Origin: Methylocystis suflitae
Lineage (GTDB): Bacteria; Pseudomonadota; Alphaproteobacteria; Rhizobiales; Beijerinckiaceae
Assembly: GCF_024448135.1 (NCBI RefSeq)
Contig: NZ_JAMRYX010000070.1
Location: forward strand, 1 to 43,560
Length of the DNA: 43,560 bases
Reading direction: 5' to 3'
The position numbers were made by a program, and so were the translations under genes. This document shows positions 26,728 to 35,579 of the stretch, piece by piece. Every line of letters begins with the position of its first letter. Position 1 is the stretch's first letter. The notes under the pieces are model-generated. The model saw only the letters and a list, made by a program, of their open reading frames with translations. It did no database searches and was not told where the DNA came from.

Positions 26728-28071
26728 TTAAAGCCCAAGCGGATATGTTTCTGGCGCGCCCGTTTTACCGCCAACAGCGAGCGGCGTTACGGCATGAGTT
26801 TCCTCAAACCAAACATAGGCGTCGAACTGTTCCGCGAGCACGGCTTCGAAATAGTGGCTCGTTAGTTCGCTTTCAGGCCGGTAGACCACGCCGATCGCAC
26901 GCTCCAGCATCGGCTCGCTTAACGCATCGACGAGCGCGTGCTTGGAAGAGGCGCGCCAGTTCGTCAACGAGCGTGCGAGCCCTGTCTTGCGGAATGCATA
27001 TTCATAACTGTCCTCGCGCGCGGCGCGCACGGTCTTGATCTCCATCGGCTGGCCCCAATCGCTTGCCGCCGCAACCGTACCGCGATCGGTCCCGAAGCCA
27101 ATGAGCACGGAGGCGTTGTCGTAGGCGGTGCGGCAGAGTTCTCCGATGTTGAACTCTCCCGCCCAGCCCATCGCCGTGGCGGCTGCGTTGCCAATGTGCG
27201 AATTATGCGCCCATACGACCGCTTTCGCCTCGCGACCGCGATGCGCCAGAACCGACTGAAGCGTGGAAAACATGTGGCGATCACGCAAGTTCCAGGATTC
27301 GCGCGCGCCGCGATACATCGTCCGATAATATTGTTCCGCCGCGCGTACAATCCGCGCGTTTTGCGCCGCATCAAAAAACGCCTCTCCGTCTTCTTCAATG
27401 TATGAGAGCCGCTTCGAGAGCAGTGCGACGAGCTGCGTGGTCACTTCATCTTCGCATGATTTCTGCCGGCCTCGGAGAACGGCTCGGCCATAATCCACGG
27501 GCTCCGCTTGCCAGGGCGTGAGGCAGGCGTAGCGCCGACGCGCAGCTGCGGCTTCGTCGGTATCGATGCGATCCAAATAGTTGACGACGACGTCAATCGA
27601 GGCGCCGAGGCTATACACGTCGAGGCCATGAAATGAGACGCGGCGCTCCGGCGTCCTTCCCTCGTTGAAGCGCCTCAACCAATCGACGAAATTCATGACC
27701 TCCCTGTTGCGCCACATCCAGATTGGAAATCGAGTAAACGCTTCTTCTCGAAATGGGTGGGGCGCGCGATGCCGAACGTAACGGTCAATCCGCGCCGCGT
27801 CCGGCCAGTCCGCTTCAACCAATACAATAGTGAAACCATGCTTTTCGATCAGCTCGCGCGTTATCGCCGCGCGCGCCTGATAGAACTCGGACGTTCCGTG
27901 GGTGGCTTCGCCAAGCAGAACGATCCGCGACTCGCCGAAGCGGGAAAAGAACCGGCCGAACTCTTGCTCCCGCTCGGGAGCTGGAAGAGATTCGCTCTCG
28001 CTCGCGAGCGCGCGCGTTATCGCGGAACGAACGCTTTCCCTGTTAAGCGTCGAGGACTTCGTAGCGAACAT
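26728..28071 (-). CDS. Erythromycin-esterase-like hydrolase
   Basis: The 447-residue product belongs to the EreA/EreB-like fold. It has LGEATHGTSEFYQARAAI (E55 and H58 at the presumed catalytic centre), IVLVEADWPDA, the FHGLDVYSLG and VWAHNSHIGNA segments, and EETHAVTPL at the C-terminus, where many chromosomal relatives end in the same way. The family includes macrolide esterases and many chromosomal members of unknown substrate, sometimes fused to phosphoribosyltransferase domains; here it stands alone. Resistance should not be assumed. Base composition around 27.7-28.2 kb is a little less GC-rich than neighbours, compatible with acquisition. The 178 bp upstream hold no gene I can see. Confidence 0.85.
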   Translation of the reverse strand: MFATKSSTLNRESVRSAITRALASESESLPAPEREQEFGRFFSRFGESRIVLLGEATHGTSEFYQARAAITRELIEKHGFTIVLVEADWPDAARIDRYVRHRAPHPFREEAFTRFPIWMWRNREVMNFVDWLRRFNEGRTPERRVSFHGLDVYSLGASIDVVVNYLDRIDTDEAAAARRRYACLTPWQAEPVDYGRAVLRGRQKSCEDEVTTQLVALLSKRLSYIEEDGEAFFDAAQNARIVRAAEQYYRTMYRGARESWNLRDRHMFSTLQSVLAHRGREAKAVVWAHNSHIGNAAATAMGWAGEFNIGELCRTAYDNASVLIGFGTDRGTVAAASDWGQPMEIKTVRAAREDSYEYAFRKTGLARSLTNWRASSKHALVDALSEPMLERAIGVVYRPESELTSHYFEAVLAEQFDAYVWFEETHAVTPLAVGGKTGAPETYPLGL

Positions 28072-28249
28072 TCGCCATGTCCTTCTGCGAATCTTCCGCT
28101 CTGCTTATATGTTTCAAGAATCGCCTGCGGCCACGTCGGCGCGCCGCATGGCCAACCGATCTTTCGGTTCAATGCAAGCTCAGACGCGACGTTCGCCCGA
28201 ACCCTCAATAGGAATCGGCCGCTGAGCAAGAGCGAAGACGTCCAAGATT

Positions 28250-29176
28250 TCACAGATCAACGGATTCGAGTTCAACGACCTCGCCAGCCTCGTTCAATCC
28301 ACGCCTGCGCAGCGAAATCCTGACGCCGTCCCCCATGCCCTCGATCTGGTAAAGATTATAGGCGGCGCCTGGATAGTGCCCGCCGGGCCGGGCCGAAGCC
28401 GACGCGACGCCCACGACCGGCGTCGTGGCGCCGGGCCCTGGCAGACGATGCAGACTGGGCTTGTGATTGTGCCCATGCAAAATGAGCTCAGCGCCATGAC
28501 GGGCGATGACGCTTTCGAATTCCGCCGCGTCTTCGAGCCCGCGCAGCCGCCTCGCGCCGCCGACATGCGGCGGGTGGTGTAGGCAGACGACGCGCGCAAG
28601 TCCTTGCGCTTTCGCGCGCTCCAGCAGATCCGCGAGCGCCGCCAGCTGAGTCGCCCCGAGCCGCCCGGAAGCAACGAAAGGCGCCGTCGGCACGCCGGTG
28701 TCGAGACCGATCAGCGCGACGCCGCCGCGCCGGCGTAAATAGGGAAAGCCCCCGCCTTCGCTCTCGCTGCTCGTCCAAGGCGCGAAAACCTCGTGAACGA
28801 GATCCGTCACGCTCGCCACATAAGCGTCGTGATTTCCGGGCGTGAAGCTCACGTCGCTTGGCGCGCCCAGGGAGGCGAGCCAGTCTTTGGCGAGCGCGAT
28901 TTCGCCGGGAAGTCCGATGTTGACGATATCCCCGGTCATGACGACATGGTCGGGCGCCTGGGCTTTGATGTCCGCGACGATCTTGCCGAGCACGCTCATA
29001 TCGTGCTGATCGCCGCGTTTATAAAGCCAGTTCACATAGCCCGTGACGCGCTTGCCAAGCAGCTCGGCGAGATTGGGCCGAGGAATTGGGCCGATATGCG
29101 CGTCGGAAAGATGGGCGAGCCGGAAGTTCAAGAATCCTCTCTGACGGCCGGGCGGGCCGCGCGGCGCTTTCCTCAT
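28250..29176 (-). CDS. Calcineurin-like metallophosphoesterase
   Basis: The 308-residue protein carries all dinuclear-metal motifs in order: LSDAHIG (D-x-H), MTGDIVN (GD), TPGNHDAY (GNHD), VCLHHPPH (H) and LHGHNHKP (GHxH). The overall form is that of cytosolic phosphodiesterase/3',5'-cAMP-phosphodiesterase-like members (CpdA-type), but the substrate is unknown. The start at 29176 adds a basic leader (MRKAPRGPPGRQRG) before FLNFRLAHLSDAH; a later start such as the TTG of LNFRL is conceivable. It lies upstream of the esterase-like gene on the same strand and diverges from the Nudix gene with a 69-bp gap. Confidence 0.9.
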   Translation of the reverse strand: MRKAPRGPPGRQRGFLNFRLAHLSDAHIGPIPRPNLAELLGKRVTGYVNWLYKRGDQHDMSVLGKIVADIKAQAPDHVVMTGDIVNIGLPGEIALAKDWLASLGAPSDVSFTPGNHDAYVASVTDLVHEVFAPWTSSESEGGGFPYLRRRGGVALIGLDTGVPTAPFVASGRLGATQLAALADLLERAKAQGLARVVCLHHPPHVGGARRLRGLEDAAEFESVIARHGAELILHGHNHKPSLHRLPGPGATTPVVGVASASARPGGHYPGAAYNLYQIEGMGDGVRISLRRRGLNEAGEVVELESVDL

Positions 29177-29245
29177 CGGGATGGGTCAGCGACACTAGTG
29201 CTTTCGGGCGTCATTTGCCATAGTTTCGGGCGATCGGAGGCGATT

Positions 29246-29740
29246 TTGACGAAGCCTGAAGAAGGACGCGCGGCGCCGTCGACGCGCACGCGTTTTGCGT
29301 CGCGGCTGATCGCTTTGGGCGCACGCTTTCAGCGTCCCATGACCCTCGGCGTGCGCGGCCTCGTCATCGACGCAAGAAACCGCGTGCTGCTTGTCCGGCA
29401 TACTTATGTGGACGGCTTTTATCTGCCGGGCGGCGGCGTCGAAAGCGGCGAAACGCTTGTCGAGGCGCTCGAGCGCGAGCTGAGCGAGGAGGCGAATGTC
29501 CTGCTCGATGCGCCGCCTGAACTGTTCGGCATGTATTTCAATCGGCGGTTCTCCATGCGCGACCACGTCGCGCTTTACGTCGTGCGAACGTTCCGCCTCA
29601 CGCAGCCGCGCGCCCCTGATCGCGAGATCGCAGAGGCGGACTTCTTCGCGCTCGACGCTCTGCCAGCCGACACGACCGCAGGGACGCGGGCGCGACTGTC
29701 CGAGGCGCTGGAGAACACGCCTGTTTCACCTTATTGGTGA
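29246..29740 (+). CDS. Nudix hydrolase
   Basis: The 164-residue product hydrolyses a nucleoside diphosphate linked to some group X. The Nudix box spans residues 63-85: G-GVESG-E-TLVEALE-RE-L-S-EE-A-N-V. It fits GX5EX7REUXEEXGU except that the last Gly is Asn. LVIDARNRVLLVRHTYVDGFYLPGG before it is the usual strand pair. GGAGG lies five bases before the TTG at 29246, and no ATG is suitably placed, so I use the TTG. The 3' end overlaps the convergent GNAT gene by 15 bp. The substrate cannot be predicted. Confidence 0.88.
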   Translation: MTKPEEGRAAPSTRTRFASRLIALGARFQRPMTLGVRGLVIDARNRVLLVRHTYVDGFYLPGGGVESGETLVEALERELSEEANVLLDAPPELFGMYFNRRFSMRDHVALYVVRTFRLTQPRAPDREIAEADFFALDALPADTTAGTRARLSEALENTPVSPYW

Positions 29741-30301
29741 ACGCGTGATGGAGCCGGCTTCGGCGCTCAAGGCGCGCAGATCACGCCAGCCATAAGCGAT
29801 GTCCGGGAGAACGACGCCCTCAATGTCCCACACGCCCTCGACGCCGACAGGCTCCGCGCCGAGCGCTTCATAAAAGCCGCGGGCCTTCGGCGAGTCGCGC
29901 AAGACCCAAACGGCGGCGCTCGCACAGCCGGCGGAAATCAGATGGTCTGCGAGCCGCTCCATTAGGCGCCTGCCTAGTTCCCGGCGCTGGGCGCGCAGCA
30001 GCAGGTAAATCGACGCAAATTCGCCGTCGAAGCCAAGCGGAACGAGCTTTGGATTGGACTGGCGACAGCAACGGGCGAACCCCACCGGAGTCTCGCCCTC
30101 GCAAGCGATGAACACCGCCTGAGCGCCTTGGCCCGAGCCGATCCGCTCCCGCCAGCGCCGCGTCCAGTCGTCGAGATCGATGGACGCCAGCGCCTCCGCG
30201 CGCATCACCCCAAGGTAGGTCTCCCGCCAGGCCTTGGCGTGGAGTTCGGCGATGGTTCGGGCGTCCTCAATGCTTGCCCGGCGCAAGCGATACTCCGCCA
30301 T
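29726..30301 (-). CDS. GNAT-family N-acetyltransferase
   Basis: The 191-residue product shows the GNAT layout: the N-terminal RRASIEDARTIAELHAKAW and ETYLGV helices, the central VGFARCC strand, the acyl-CoA-binding loop (RRELGRRLMERLADHL, a variant of Q/RxxGxG/A) and the C-terminal AVWVLRDSPKARGFYEALGAEPVG. It transfers an acetyl group from acetyl-CoA to an unknown amine. GGAGAGGGG precedes the ATG at 30299-30301; the frame is open further upstream to 30409 but without signal. It is convergent with the Nudix gene. Confidence 0.88.
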   Translation of the reverse strand: MAEYRLRRASIEDARTIAELHAKAWRETYLGVMRAEALASIDLDDWTRRWRERIGSGQGAQAVFIACEGETPVGFARCCRQSNPKLVPLGFDGEFASIYLLLRAQRRELGRRLMERLADHLISAGCASAAVWVLRDSPKARGFYEALGAEPVGVEGVWDIEGVVLPDIAYGWRDLRALSAEAGSITRSPIR

Positions 30302-30409
30302 TGGCCCCTCTCCGCCAATAGCGTCGCATGACGGCATGTCGCGGCGCAACGAGAGGTTTTGCCGCGCGGACGGCGCGTGATATGGCCTGCGCCCAGGGTC
30401 AAGCCACAC

Positions 30410-30907
30410 ATGATCGATCTCGCCGTAAAATTTGCGCCGCTGACGGCCGCAGACGACGCGCCTATCGAAAAGCTCGACGAACGCGCGTTCGGTCCGGGCA
30501 GATATGCGCGTACGGCCTATCGCTTGCGCGAAGGCGTCGAGCCCGATCGTTCGCTGTCCTTCGTCGCGCGGATCGGGACGCTGCTTGTCGGCGCGAACCG
30601 CATGACGCCTATTCTCGTCGGGTCAACGCCCGCGCTTCTGCTTGGTCCGTTGACTGTCGAGCCGGCGTTTCGCCAGCAGCGCGTCGGCGAGACGCTCGTC
30701 AAATATTCGCTGGACGCAGCGCGCGGCGCCGGACATGGGCTCGTCTTGCTCGTCGGCGACGAGGAATATTATGCGCGGCTGGGATTCGCGCCTGTGCCGC
30801 GGGGCAAAATCACGATGCCCGGTCCCGTGGACCCGGAGCGCCTGCTCTATTGCGAACTCCGCCCCGGCGCGCTCGCGGAGGCGAGCGGCAGGATGCGGTG
30901 CGTATGA
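30410..30907 (+). CDS. GNAT-family N-acetyltransferase (YhbS-like)
   Basis: The 165-residue protein looks like the YhbS group of GNATs: DERAFGPGRYARTAYRLREG at the N-terminus, FVARIGTLLVGANRM, LLLGPLTVEPAFRQQRVGETL (CoA-binding loop with QQRVG) and LVGDEEYYARLGFAPVP near the end, a conserved feature of this group. Substrate unknown. I start at ATG 30410 (MIDLAVKFAPL); the frame extends upstream to 30359. Its TGA overlaps the zapE ATG in an ATGA, so the two are translationally coupled. Confidence 0.88.
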   Translation: MIDLAVKFAPLTAADDAPIEKLDERAFGPGRYARTAYRLREGVEPDRSLSFVARIGTLLVGANRMTPILVGSTPALLLGPLTVEPAFRQQRVGETLVKYSLDAARGAGHGLVLLVGDEEYYARLGFAPVPRGKITMPGPVDPERLLYCELRPGALAEASGRMRCV

Positions 30908-32055
30908 TTTCGCGCGCGCAGAGCATCGTCGAGAAATATGACGCGCTCGTCGCGCACGGCGCGCTGGAGCGCGACGCGTCGCAGCGCGCGGCGATCGAGA
31001 AGCTTCAAGCGCTCGCCGACGCGCTCGCGGGCCGCAGGCCGAAAAGCGCCAGTGTGACGCAAGCGCTGCTTGCGACCTTTCGCCCTCGGGCGCGGCCGGC
31101 GCGCGGCCTCTACCTCTGGGGACCGGTCGGGCGCGGCAAAACCTTCCTGATGAACCTGTTCTTCGGCGCGCTTCCTGTCGAAAAGAAGCGTCGCGTGCAT
31201 TTTCACGCCTTCATGGCGGACGTGCACGATCGCCTGCATCGCCTGCGTCAGAAGCCGTGTAGCGGCCGCGCCGATCCGGTGAGCTGCGTGGCGCAGGAAA
31301 TTGCGCAGGAAACCCGTGTGCTCTGTTTTGACGAGTTCGCCGTGCACGACGTCGCGGACGCTTCGATCGTCGCACGGCTGTTTTCATCACTGCTGGCGTC
31401 GGGCATCGTCATTGTCGCGACGTCCAACGTCGAGCCTTCGCGGCTTTATGAAGGCGGTCGCAATCGCGATCTGTTCCTGCCCTTTATCGCCATGTTGCAG
31501 GAGCGCATGGACATCCTGCGTCTCGAAGCGCCGAATGATTATCGGCGACGGCGCGAAGATCTCGGGCAGGTCTATTTCACGCCCGCCGACTCTCGCGCGA
31601 GATCAGCGATTAACGCGCTCTATGCGACGCTCGCCGGCGACGCGGGGGAGAGGCCTGCGACAATTGAAGTCAAGCGACGCCGCATCGAAATCCCGCAAAC
31701 GGCGGGCCGCGTCGCGCGTCTGAGCTTCGCGGCGCTCTGCGGTCAACCGCTGTCAGCAGCGGATTATATGGCGATCGCTGAGAAATTCGACGCGGTGATC
31801 GTCGAAGACGTTCCGGCCTTGGCGCCAGAACAGCGGAACGAAGCGCGCCGCTTCATCACGCTGGTCGACGTCCTGTACGAGGCGCGCACCCTACTGGTCG
31901 TTTCCGCCGCGGCGGAGCCCTGCGAACTCTACCGCGCTGGCTACGGCGCCGAAGCGCGCGAATTCGAACGCGCGGCGTCGCGCCTGATCGAAATGCGCGG
32001 CAAAGATTACATTGACGCCCGCGCCGCGCTCATGGCTTCGACATGCAGTCCTTGA
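30904..32055 (+). CDS. zapE: Cell-division ATPase ZapE (AFG1-like)
   Basis: The 383-residue AAA-like ATPase has Walker A GPVGRGKT (73-80), Walker B VLCFDEFAVHD, sensor region IVATSNVEPSRLYEGGRNRDLFLPFI and the typical VHFHAFMADVHDRLH after Walker A. ZapE/AFG1 proteins associate with FtsZ in bacteria and are linked to complex IV turnover in mitochondria. Length is normal. The gene starts in an ATGA overlap with the upstream GNAT, and its 3' end overlaps the convergent gene at 32030 by 26 bp. Confidence 0.95.
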   Translation: MISRAQSIVEKYDALVAHGALERDASQRAAIEKLQALADALAGRRPKSASVTQALLATFRPRARPARGLYLWGPVGRGKTFLMNLFFGALPVEKKRRVHFHAFMADVHDRLHRLRQKPCSGRADPVSCVAQEIAQETRVLCFDEFAVHDVADASIVARLFSSLLASGIVIVATSNVEPSRLYEGGRNRDLFLPFIAMLQERMDILRLEAPNDYRRRREDLGQVYFTPADSRARSAINALYATLAGDAGERPATIEVKRRRIEIPQTAGRVARLSFAALCGQPLSAADYMAIAEKFDAVIVEDVPALAPEQRNEARRFITLVDVLYEARTLLVVSAAAEPCELYRAGYGAEAREFERAASRLIEMRGKDYIDARAALMASTCSP

Positions 32056-32323
32056 TGTCGCTCGCGCGCTTCATCAATTCGAACCGATCGGCGCAATAGC
32101 GTTCGAGATCCGGCCGTTTGGCTGGATCGGTCGCCGCGGAGCGAATGCCGACCGCGCCATCGAGCAGCTCCTTTTGCGCGGCATGGACCTGAGACGGCGG
32201 CAGTTGTCCCGAGCAGGCCTCGTAACGCTTGAGCAGCGCGTCGCACTGCGGGACGCCCGTTGGATCAACCGCGAAAGCCGGCGTGGCGGCGAACAGGAAA
32301 ATGAAAGCGAGACGATGCTTCAC
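32030..32323 (-). CDS. Small periplasmic protein with four cysteines
   Basis: The 97-residue precursor has a signal peptide (MKHRLAFIFLFAATPAFA, cleavage before VDP) and a mature helical part with Cys at PQCDALL, EACSG, RYCADR and DCMSKP, a spacing reminiscent of small CHCH-like disulphide hairpins. Function unknown; similar short proteins occur widely in Hyphomicrobiales. It lies convergent to zapE (26-bp overlap) and about 150 bp beyond the end of the nlpD-like gene on the same strand. Confidence 0.75.
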   Translation of the reverse strand: MKHRLAFIFLFAATPAFAVDPTGVPQCDALLKRYEACSGQLPPSQVHAAQKELLDGAVGIRSAATDPAKRPDLERYCADRFELMKRASDIKDCMSKP

Positions 32324-32396
32324 TGGCGCGGGATCCTCCGGTTACGACCCGCGCCATATAGCATTTTGGTCGACCGTTAGGCATCAAAAGACGAGA

Positions 32397-32424
32397 GCGG
32401 CGGGCCTTTCTTTGGACCCGCCGC
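32397..32424 (-). terminator. Terminator hairpin downstream of the nlpD-like gene
   Basis: GCGGCGGG (32397-32404) and CCCGCCGC (32417-32424) form a perfect 8-bp stem that can extend inward by two pairs around a bulged A. On the minus strand it is followed by a pyrimidine-rich stretch ending in TTTT, about 60 bp past the stop of the nlpD-like gene, fitting the end of that transcript. Confidence 0.55.
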
Positions 32425-32481
32425 CCCGAAGTCTCCAGCGCCTTTTGTCTCGCGGACGCCGGAGCGTTCTCGCGTCAATGC

Positions 32482-33873
32482 CTACAGCCCCGCCAGATAG
32501 CGGGTGGGATCGACGGGCGTCGAACCCTTGCGCAGTTCGAAGTGAAGCTGCGGCGAGCCGACATTGCCCGATTGGCCGGATTTGGCGATCGTCTGACCGC
32601 GCTTGACCTGATCGCCGCGCTTGACGTCGAGTTCGCCATTGTGGGCGTAGGCCGAAACGAAGCCGTTGGGGTGCCGAATGAGCACGAGATTGCCGTAGCC
32701 CTTGAGCTCGCTCCCGGCGTAGGCGACGACCCCGCCTTCGGCCGCCTTGACCTGCGTTCCCTCGGGCACCGCGATGTTGATGCCGTCGTTGCCGCCCGAT
32801 GTGAAGCCCTGAATGATGCGGCCGCGGGCGGGCCAGCGAAACTCGGGCCGACCTTCGTCGGAAGCCACCGCTTTCGCGTCATTCGCCGGGGGAATGGAGG
32901 CGGTCGCGGTCGTATCGACCTTGTGGGCGCTAGGCGTTTCTTTCGGCGTTTCGGCGACAACGGGCTTGCTGCGCGCGTCCGCGATCTTGGACTCAGCTTC
33001 GGGCGCCTCGGGAGAAGACGGCCCCCGGGCGATCCGCTCGGTTTTGACGGCGCGCGCCGGCGTCGTGGCGGCGATGCGCGGCTCTGCTTTGACGAGCGAC
33101 TTTTCGGGCGCAGTCGTGGCTGCCGCCTTCGACTTCTCGATTGGCTTGTCGATGGGCTTGGTTTTCGTCGGTTCGGCTTCGGTCTTGCGCACCGGCTTCG
33201 CCTGTTCCACCGGCTTGCCGGCGACCACGGACTTTGCTAGCGGCGCAGGCTTCGCGGCGATCGGCTTGGTCGCGGCTGGGACGGCGGCCGCCGCCTTGGC
33301 CGGACCGGCGGGAGCGTGCGTCGCCACAACGGGAGCGGCGCCGGCCCGATAGACCGGAATCACCAGACGCGATCCAGGTTGAACCTGAGACGCAACGTTG
33401 AAGCCATTGGCCCGCAGCAGGGCGTCGGTAGGCACGCCGTAGCGGGTGGCGAGCAATGCCGCGGTCTCGCCCTGGCTGACAACGATCGGCGTGCCGCCTT
33501 CGGCGCTCCAGTGGCCGCTGGTGCCAGCGGCTGCAACGCGCGTCGGCGACGGCTGCGCCGCTGGCGTATTGGTGGTCCGCGCCATCGAAGCGCTGCCGCT
33601 CTGAGCGGACGCGCTGGCCGAGGGGGCAGGCAAGGGACGGGTTTCCACCGTCGTGGAGGGCTGGCTCTGCGCCGGCGCGTCAGCGATCGCGCCAACAGGC
33701 GCGCGGTCGACGCCGAGCGAGGTGGTTTTGGCCGAGCCTGAGAAGGGGTCGGAGAAGGGATCGCCTCCGAAACGAGAGGCGTCGGAGCAGCCGGCGACAA
33801 GGGCGGCGACGCCAGCGGCCGCCAAGAACCGCACTGCGGCGCGGGAATAAGCAATATGATGCTTGGTAACCAT
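32482..33873 (-). CDS. NlpD-like LysM/M23 lipoprotein, probably an amidase activator
   Basis: The 463-residue precursor has a lipobox (VAALVAGC), a LysM domain (about 125-175: PIVVSQGETAALLATRYGV...GSRLVIPVYR), a long Ala/Lys/Pro-rich linker and a C-terminal M23/LytM domain (from about residue 340: FRWPARGRIIQGF to DPTRYL). In the LytM domain the zinc-binding H-x3-D becomes N-D-G-I-N and only late His residues remain (SAYAHN, QLHFEL), as in E. coli NlpD, which activates amidases but does not cut peptidoglycan. A regulatory role at septal peptidoglycan is therefore inferred. It follows pcm on the same strand with a 126-bp gap. I use ATG 33873; ATG 33885 adds four residues. Confidence 0.88.
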   Translation of the reverse strand: MVTKHHIAYSRAAVRFLAAAGVAALVAGCSDASRFGGDPFSDPFSGSAKTTSLGVDRAPVGAIADAPAQSQPSTTVETRPLPAPSASASAQSGSASMARTTNTPAAQPSPTRVAAAGTSGHWSAEGGTPIVVSQGETAALLATRYGVPTDALLRANGFNVASQVQPGSRLVIPVYRAGAAPVVATHAPAGPAKAAAAVPAATKPIAAKPAPLAKSVVAGKPVEQAKPVRKTEAEPTKTKPIDKPIEKSKAAATTAPEKSLVKAEPRIAATTPARAVKTERIARGPSSPEAPEAESKIADARSKPVVAETPKETPSAHKVDTTATASIPPANDAKAVASDEGRPEFRWPARGRIIQGFTSGGNDGINIAVPEGTQVKAAEGGVVAYAGSELKGYGNLVLIRHPNGFVSAYAHNGELDVKRGDQVKRGQTIAKSGQSGNVGSPQLHFELRKGSTPVDPTRYLAGL

Positions 33874-33999
33874 GACGCGACCCACCCGAACGCAACATTG
33901 AACGGCTTTATGGGTAACAGCGCGGCGGTTAAGGAGCCGTTTAAGATGAACGCAAAGCGCGCGCGGCCGAGAAAATTTTCAGCATTCGGTCACAATGTT

Positions 34000-34686
34000 T
34001 TAAAGCGCCAGCGCCAGTCCGGGTATCGCTGGCCCCAGGCGACACGGGCCAAGATCGGTCTCCCGCAGTTCGCCGTCCTCATTGCGATCAAGCTTAATCA
34101 ATCGTTCCTTCGCGCGCGCGCCGGCCTGCGCGTGCTCCCTTCGGGCGAAGAGCAACACGCCGCCCGGCGTGAGCATCTGGATGAGCGCAGCAGGCGCCGC
34201 GCCGACGGAGGCCTGGACGATGATTCTATCGAAGCGCCCGAGCTCGCGAGACGGATCGAGTCCGTCGGCGAAAATCGCCTTGGCGTTTGCAGCGCCGTGG
34301 GCGGCCAACCGGCGCGAGGCCTCGATGGCGAGCGTCTCGAAGCGTTCGAGGCTTACGACCTCGTTTGCGAGCTGCGCGAGCGCCGCCGCGCCATAGCCGG
34401 ACCCTGCCCCGACCTCCAGAACCCGGTGGCCGCGGCCGATCTTGAGCGCCTCAAGCCGTCTGGCAAGTTCGACCGGACGCGACATGGTCTGCCCGCAGCC
34501 GATCGGCAAGGAGAGATTGCGATTCGCGAGATCGCGAAAGCGGTAGGGCGCGAACGCCTCCCGCGGGGTCGCCTCCATCGCGCGCAAGACCGACAGATCG
34601 CGCAGCCCCGCCTGACGCAATGTCAGCAGCAGCGCCGCGCGCTCCTCGAATTGGCTGGCCTGGCGCGCGCCGTCCTCCTCTGTCAT
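34000..34686 (-). CDS. pcm: Protein-L-isoaspartate O-methyltransferase
   Basis: The 228-residue enzyme methylates isoaspartyl residues in damaged proteins using SAM, starting their repair. It has the substrate-site segment LPIGCGQTMSRPVELARRLEAL (the usual QTISQP reads QTMSRP), the SAM motif VLEVGAGSGYGAAALAQLA, the acidic LERF after strand 2, and FDRIIVQASVGAAPAALI. Its ATG overlaps the end of surE in a 4-bp ATGA, the common surE-pcm pairing. Confidence 0.93.
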   Translation of the reverse strand: MTEEDGARQASQFEERAALLLTLRQAGLRDLSVLRAMEATPREAFAPYRFRDLANRNLSLPIGCGQTMSRPVELARRLEALKIGRGHRVLEVGAGSGYGAAALAQLANEVVSLERFETLAIEASRRLAAHGAANAKAIFADGLDPSRELGRFDRIIVQASVGAAPAALIQMLTPGGVLLFARREHAQAGARAKERLIKLDRNEDGELRETDLGPCRLGPAIPGLALAL

Positions 34687-35456
34687 TCCCTGCCCTCGAA
34701 CGCCGCGGCGAGGCGCGTCACCGTCGGGTGATCGGTGAAATCGAGCTGCAGCGGCGTGATGGAGATTTTCTTTTCTTCGAGCGCCAACAGGTCAGTGCCC
34801 TGCCCCGGCTTGAAGTCGCCGCGCTGGAAGGAGATCCAGTGATAGGGATTGCCGCGGCCGTCCTTGCGGTCCTCGATCCGCATGATGTCGCTGCTGCGCC
34901 GCCCCTGCATCGTGATCGCGACGCCCGCGACGTCCTGGGCCGCACAATGCGGAAAATTCACATTCATCAACACGTTCTTGGGAATGCCCGCCGCGAGCAG
35001 GCGGCGCACGACCTCGGCGCCATGCGTCGCCGCGCATTCCCAATGGATCGTCCGGCGGTCAGCAAAAAAATCATAGACCTGGGAGAGCGCAATCGACGGA
35101 ATGCCCAGAATCGTGCCCTCCATCGCCCCGGCGATGGTGCCGGAATAGGAGACGTCCTCGGCGATATTCTGGCCGCAGTTGACGCCGGAAATGAGCAGAT
35201 CGGGCGGATGATCGAGCATCAGCTTGCGCAGGCCCATGATGACGCAATCGGTCGGCGTTCCCTTGACGGCGAAATGACGCGGCGAGATCTCCCGCAACCG
35301 CAGCGGATCATTGAGCGACAGCGAATGCGAAACGCCGGACTGCTCGAATTCCGGCGCGATGACGAAAATATCGTCGGTGAATGCGCGCGCGATCGCCTCC
35401 GCGATTGCGAGGCCGCGGGCGTGAACGCCGTCGTCATTGGTGATGAGAATGCGCAT
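34683..35456 (-). CDS. surE: 5'/3'-nucleotidase SurE
   Basis: The 257-residue metal-dependent phosphatase removes phosphate from nucleoside monophosphates and is linked to stationary-phase survival. The N-terminal MRILITNDDGVHARG gives the metal ligands D8/D9, then QSGVSHSLSLNDPLRL (Ser ligand), GTPTDCV and LLISGVNCGQN (Asn ligand) and YSGTIAGAMEG. Normal length. It overlaps pcm by 4 bp. A 570-bp gap to serS on this strand is used by an oppositely oriented gene (35580-36089). Confidence 0.96.
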   Translation of the reverse strand: MRILITNDDGVHARGLAIAEAIARAFTDDIFVIAPEFEQSGVSHSLSLNDPLRLREISPRHFAVKGTPTDCVIMGLRKLMLDHPPDLLISGVNCGQNIAEDVSYSGTIAGAMEGTILGIPSIALSQVYDFFADRRTIHWECAATHGAEVVRRLLAAGIPKNVLMNVNFPHCAAQDVAGVAITMQGRRSSDIMRIEDRKDGRGNPYHWISFQRGDFKPGQGTDLLALEEKKISITPLQLDFTDHPTVTRLAAAFEGRE

Positions 35457-35579
35457 GCTTACAGCGGTTCGCCTCGAGTGGACGGGCGCCTGAGGAAGCC
35501 CGAGTTTCTTTGGACGATTCGACGCCGAACGTCCACAATGACCCTATATCGGCTCGCCTCATTCTCTGGAGGAATTTTG

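Noticed and set aside
26728-28071. Macrolide resistance gene
   Set aside because: The esterase-like fold is clear, but chromosomal members of this family mostly have other or unknown substrates, so resistance is not supported.
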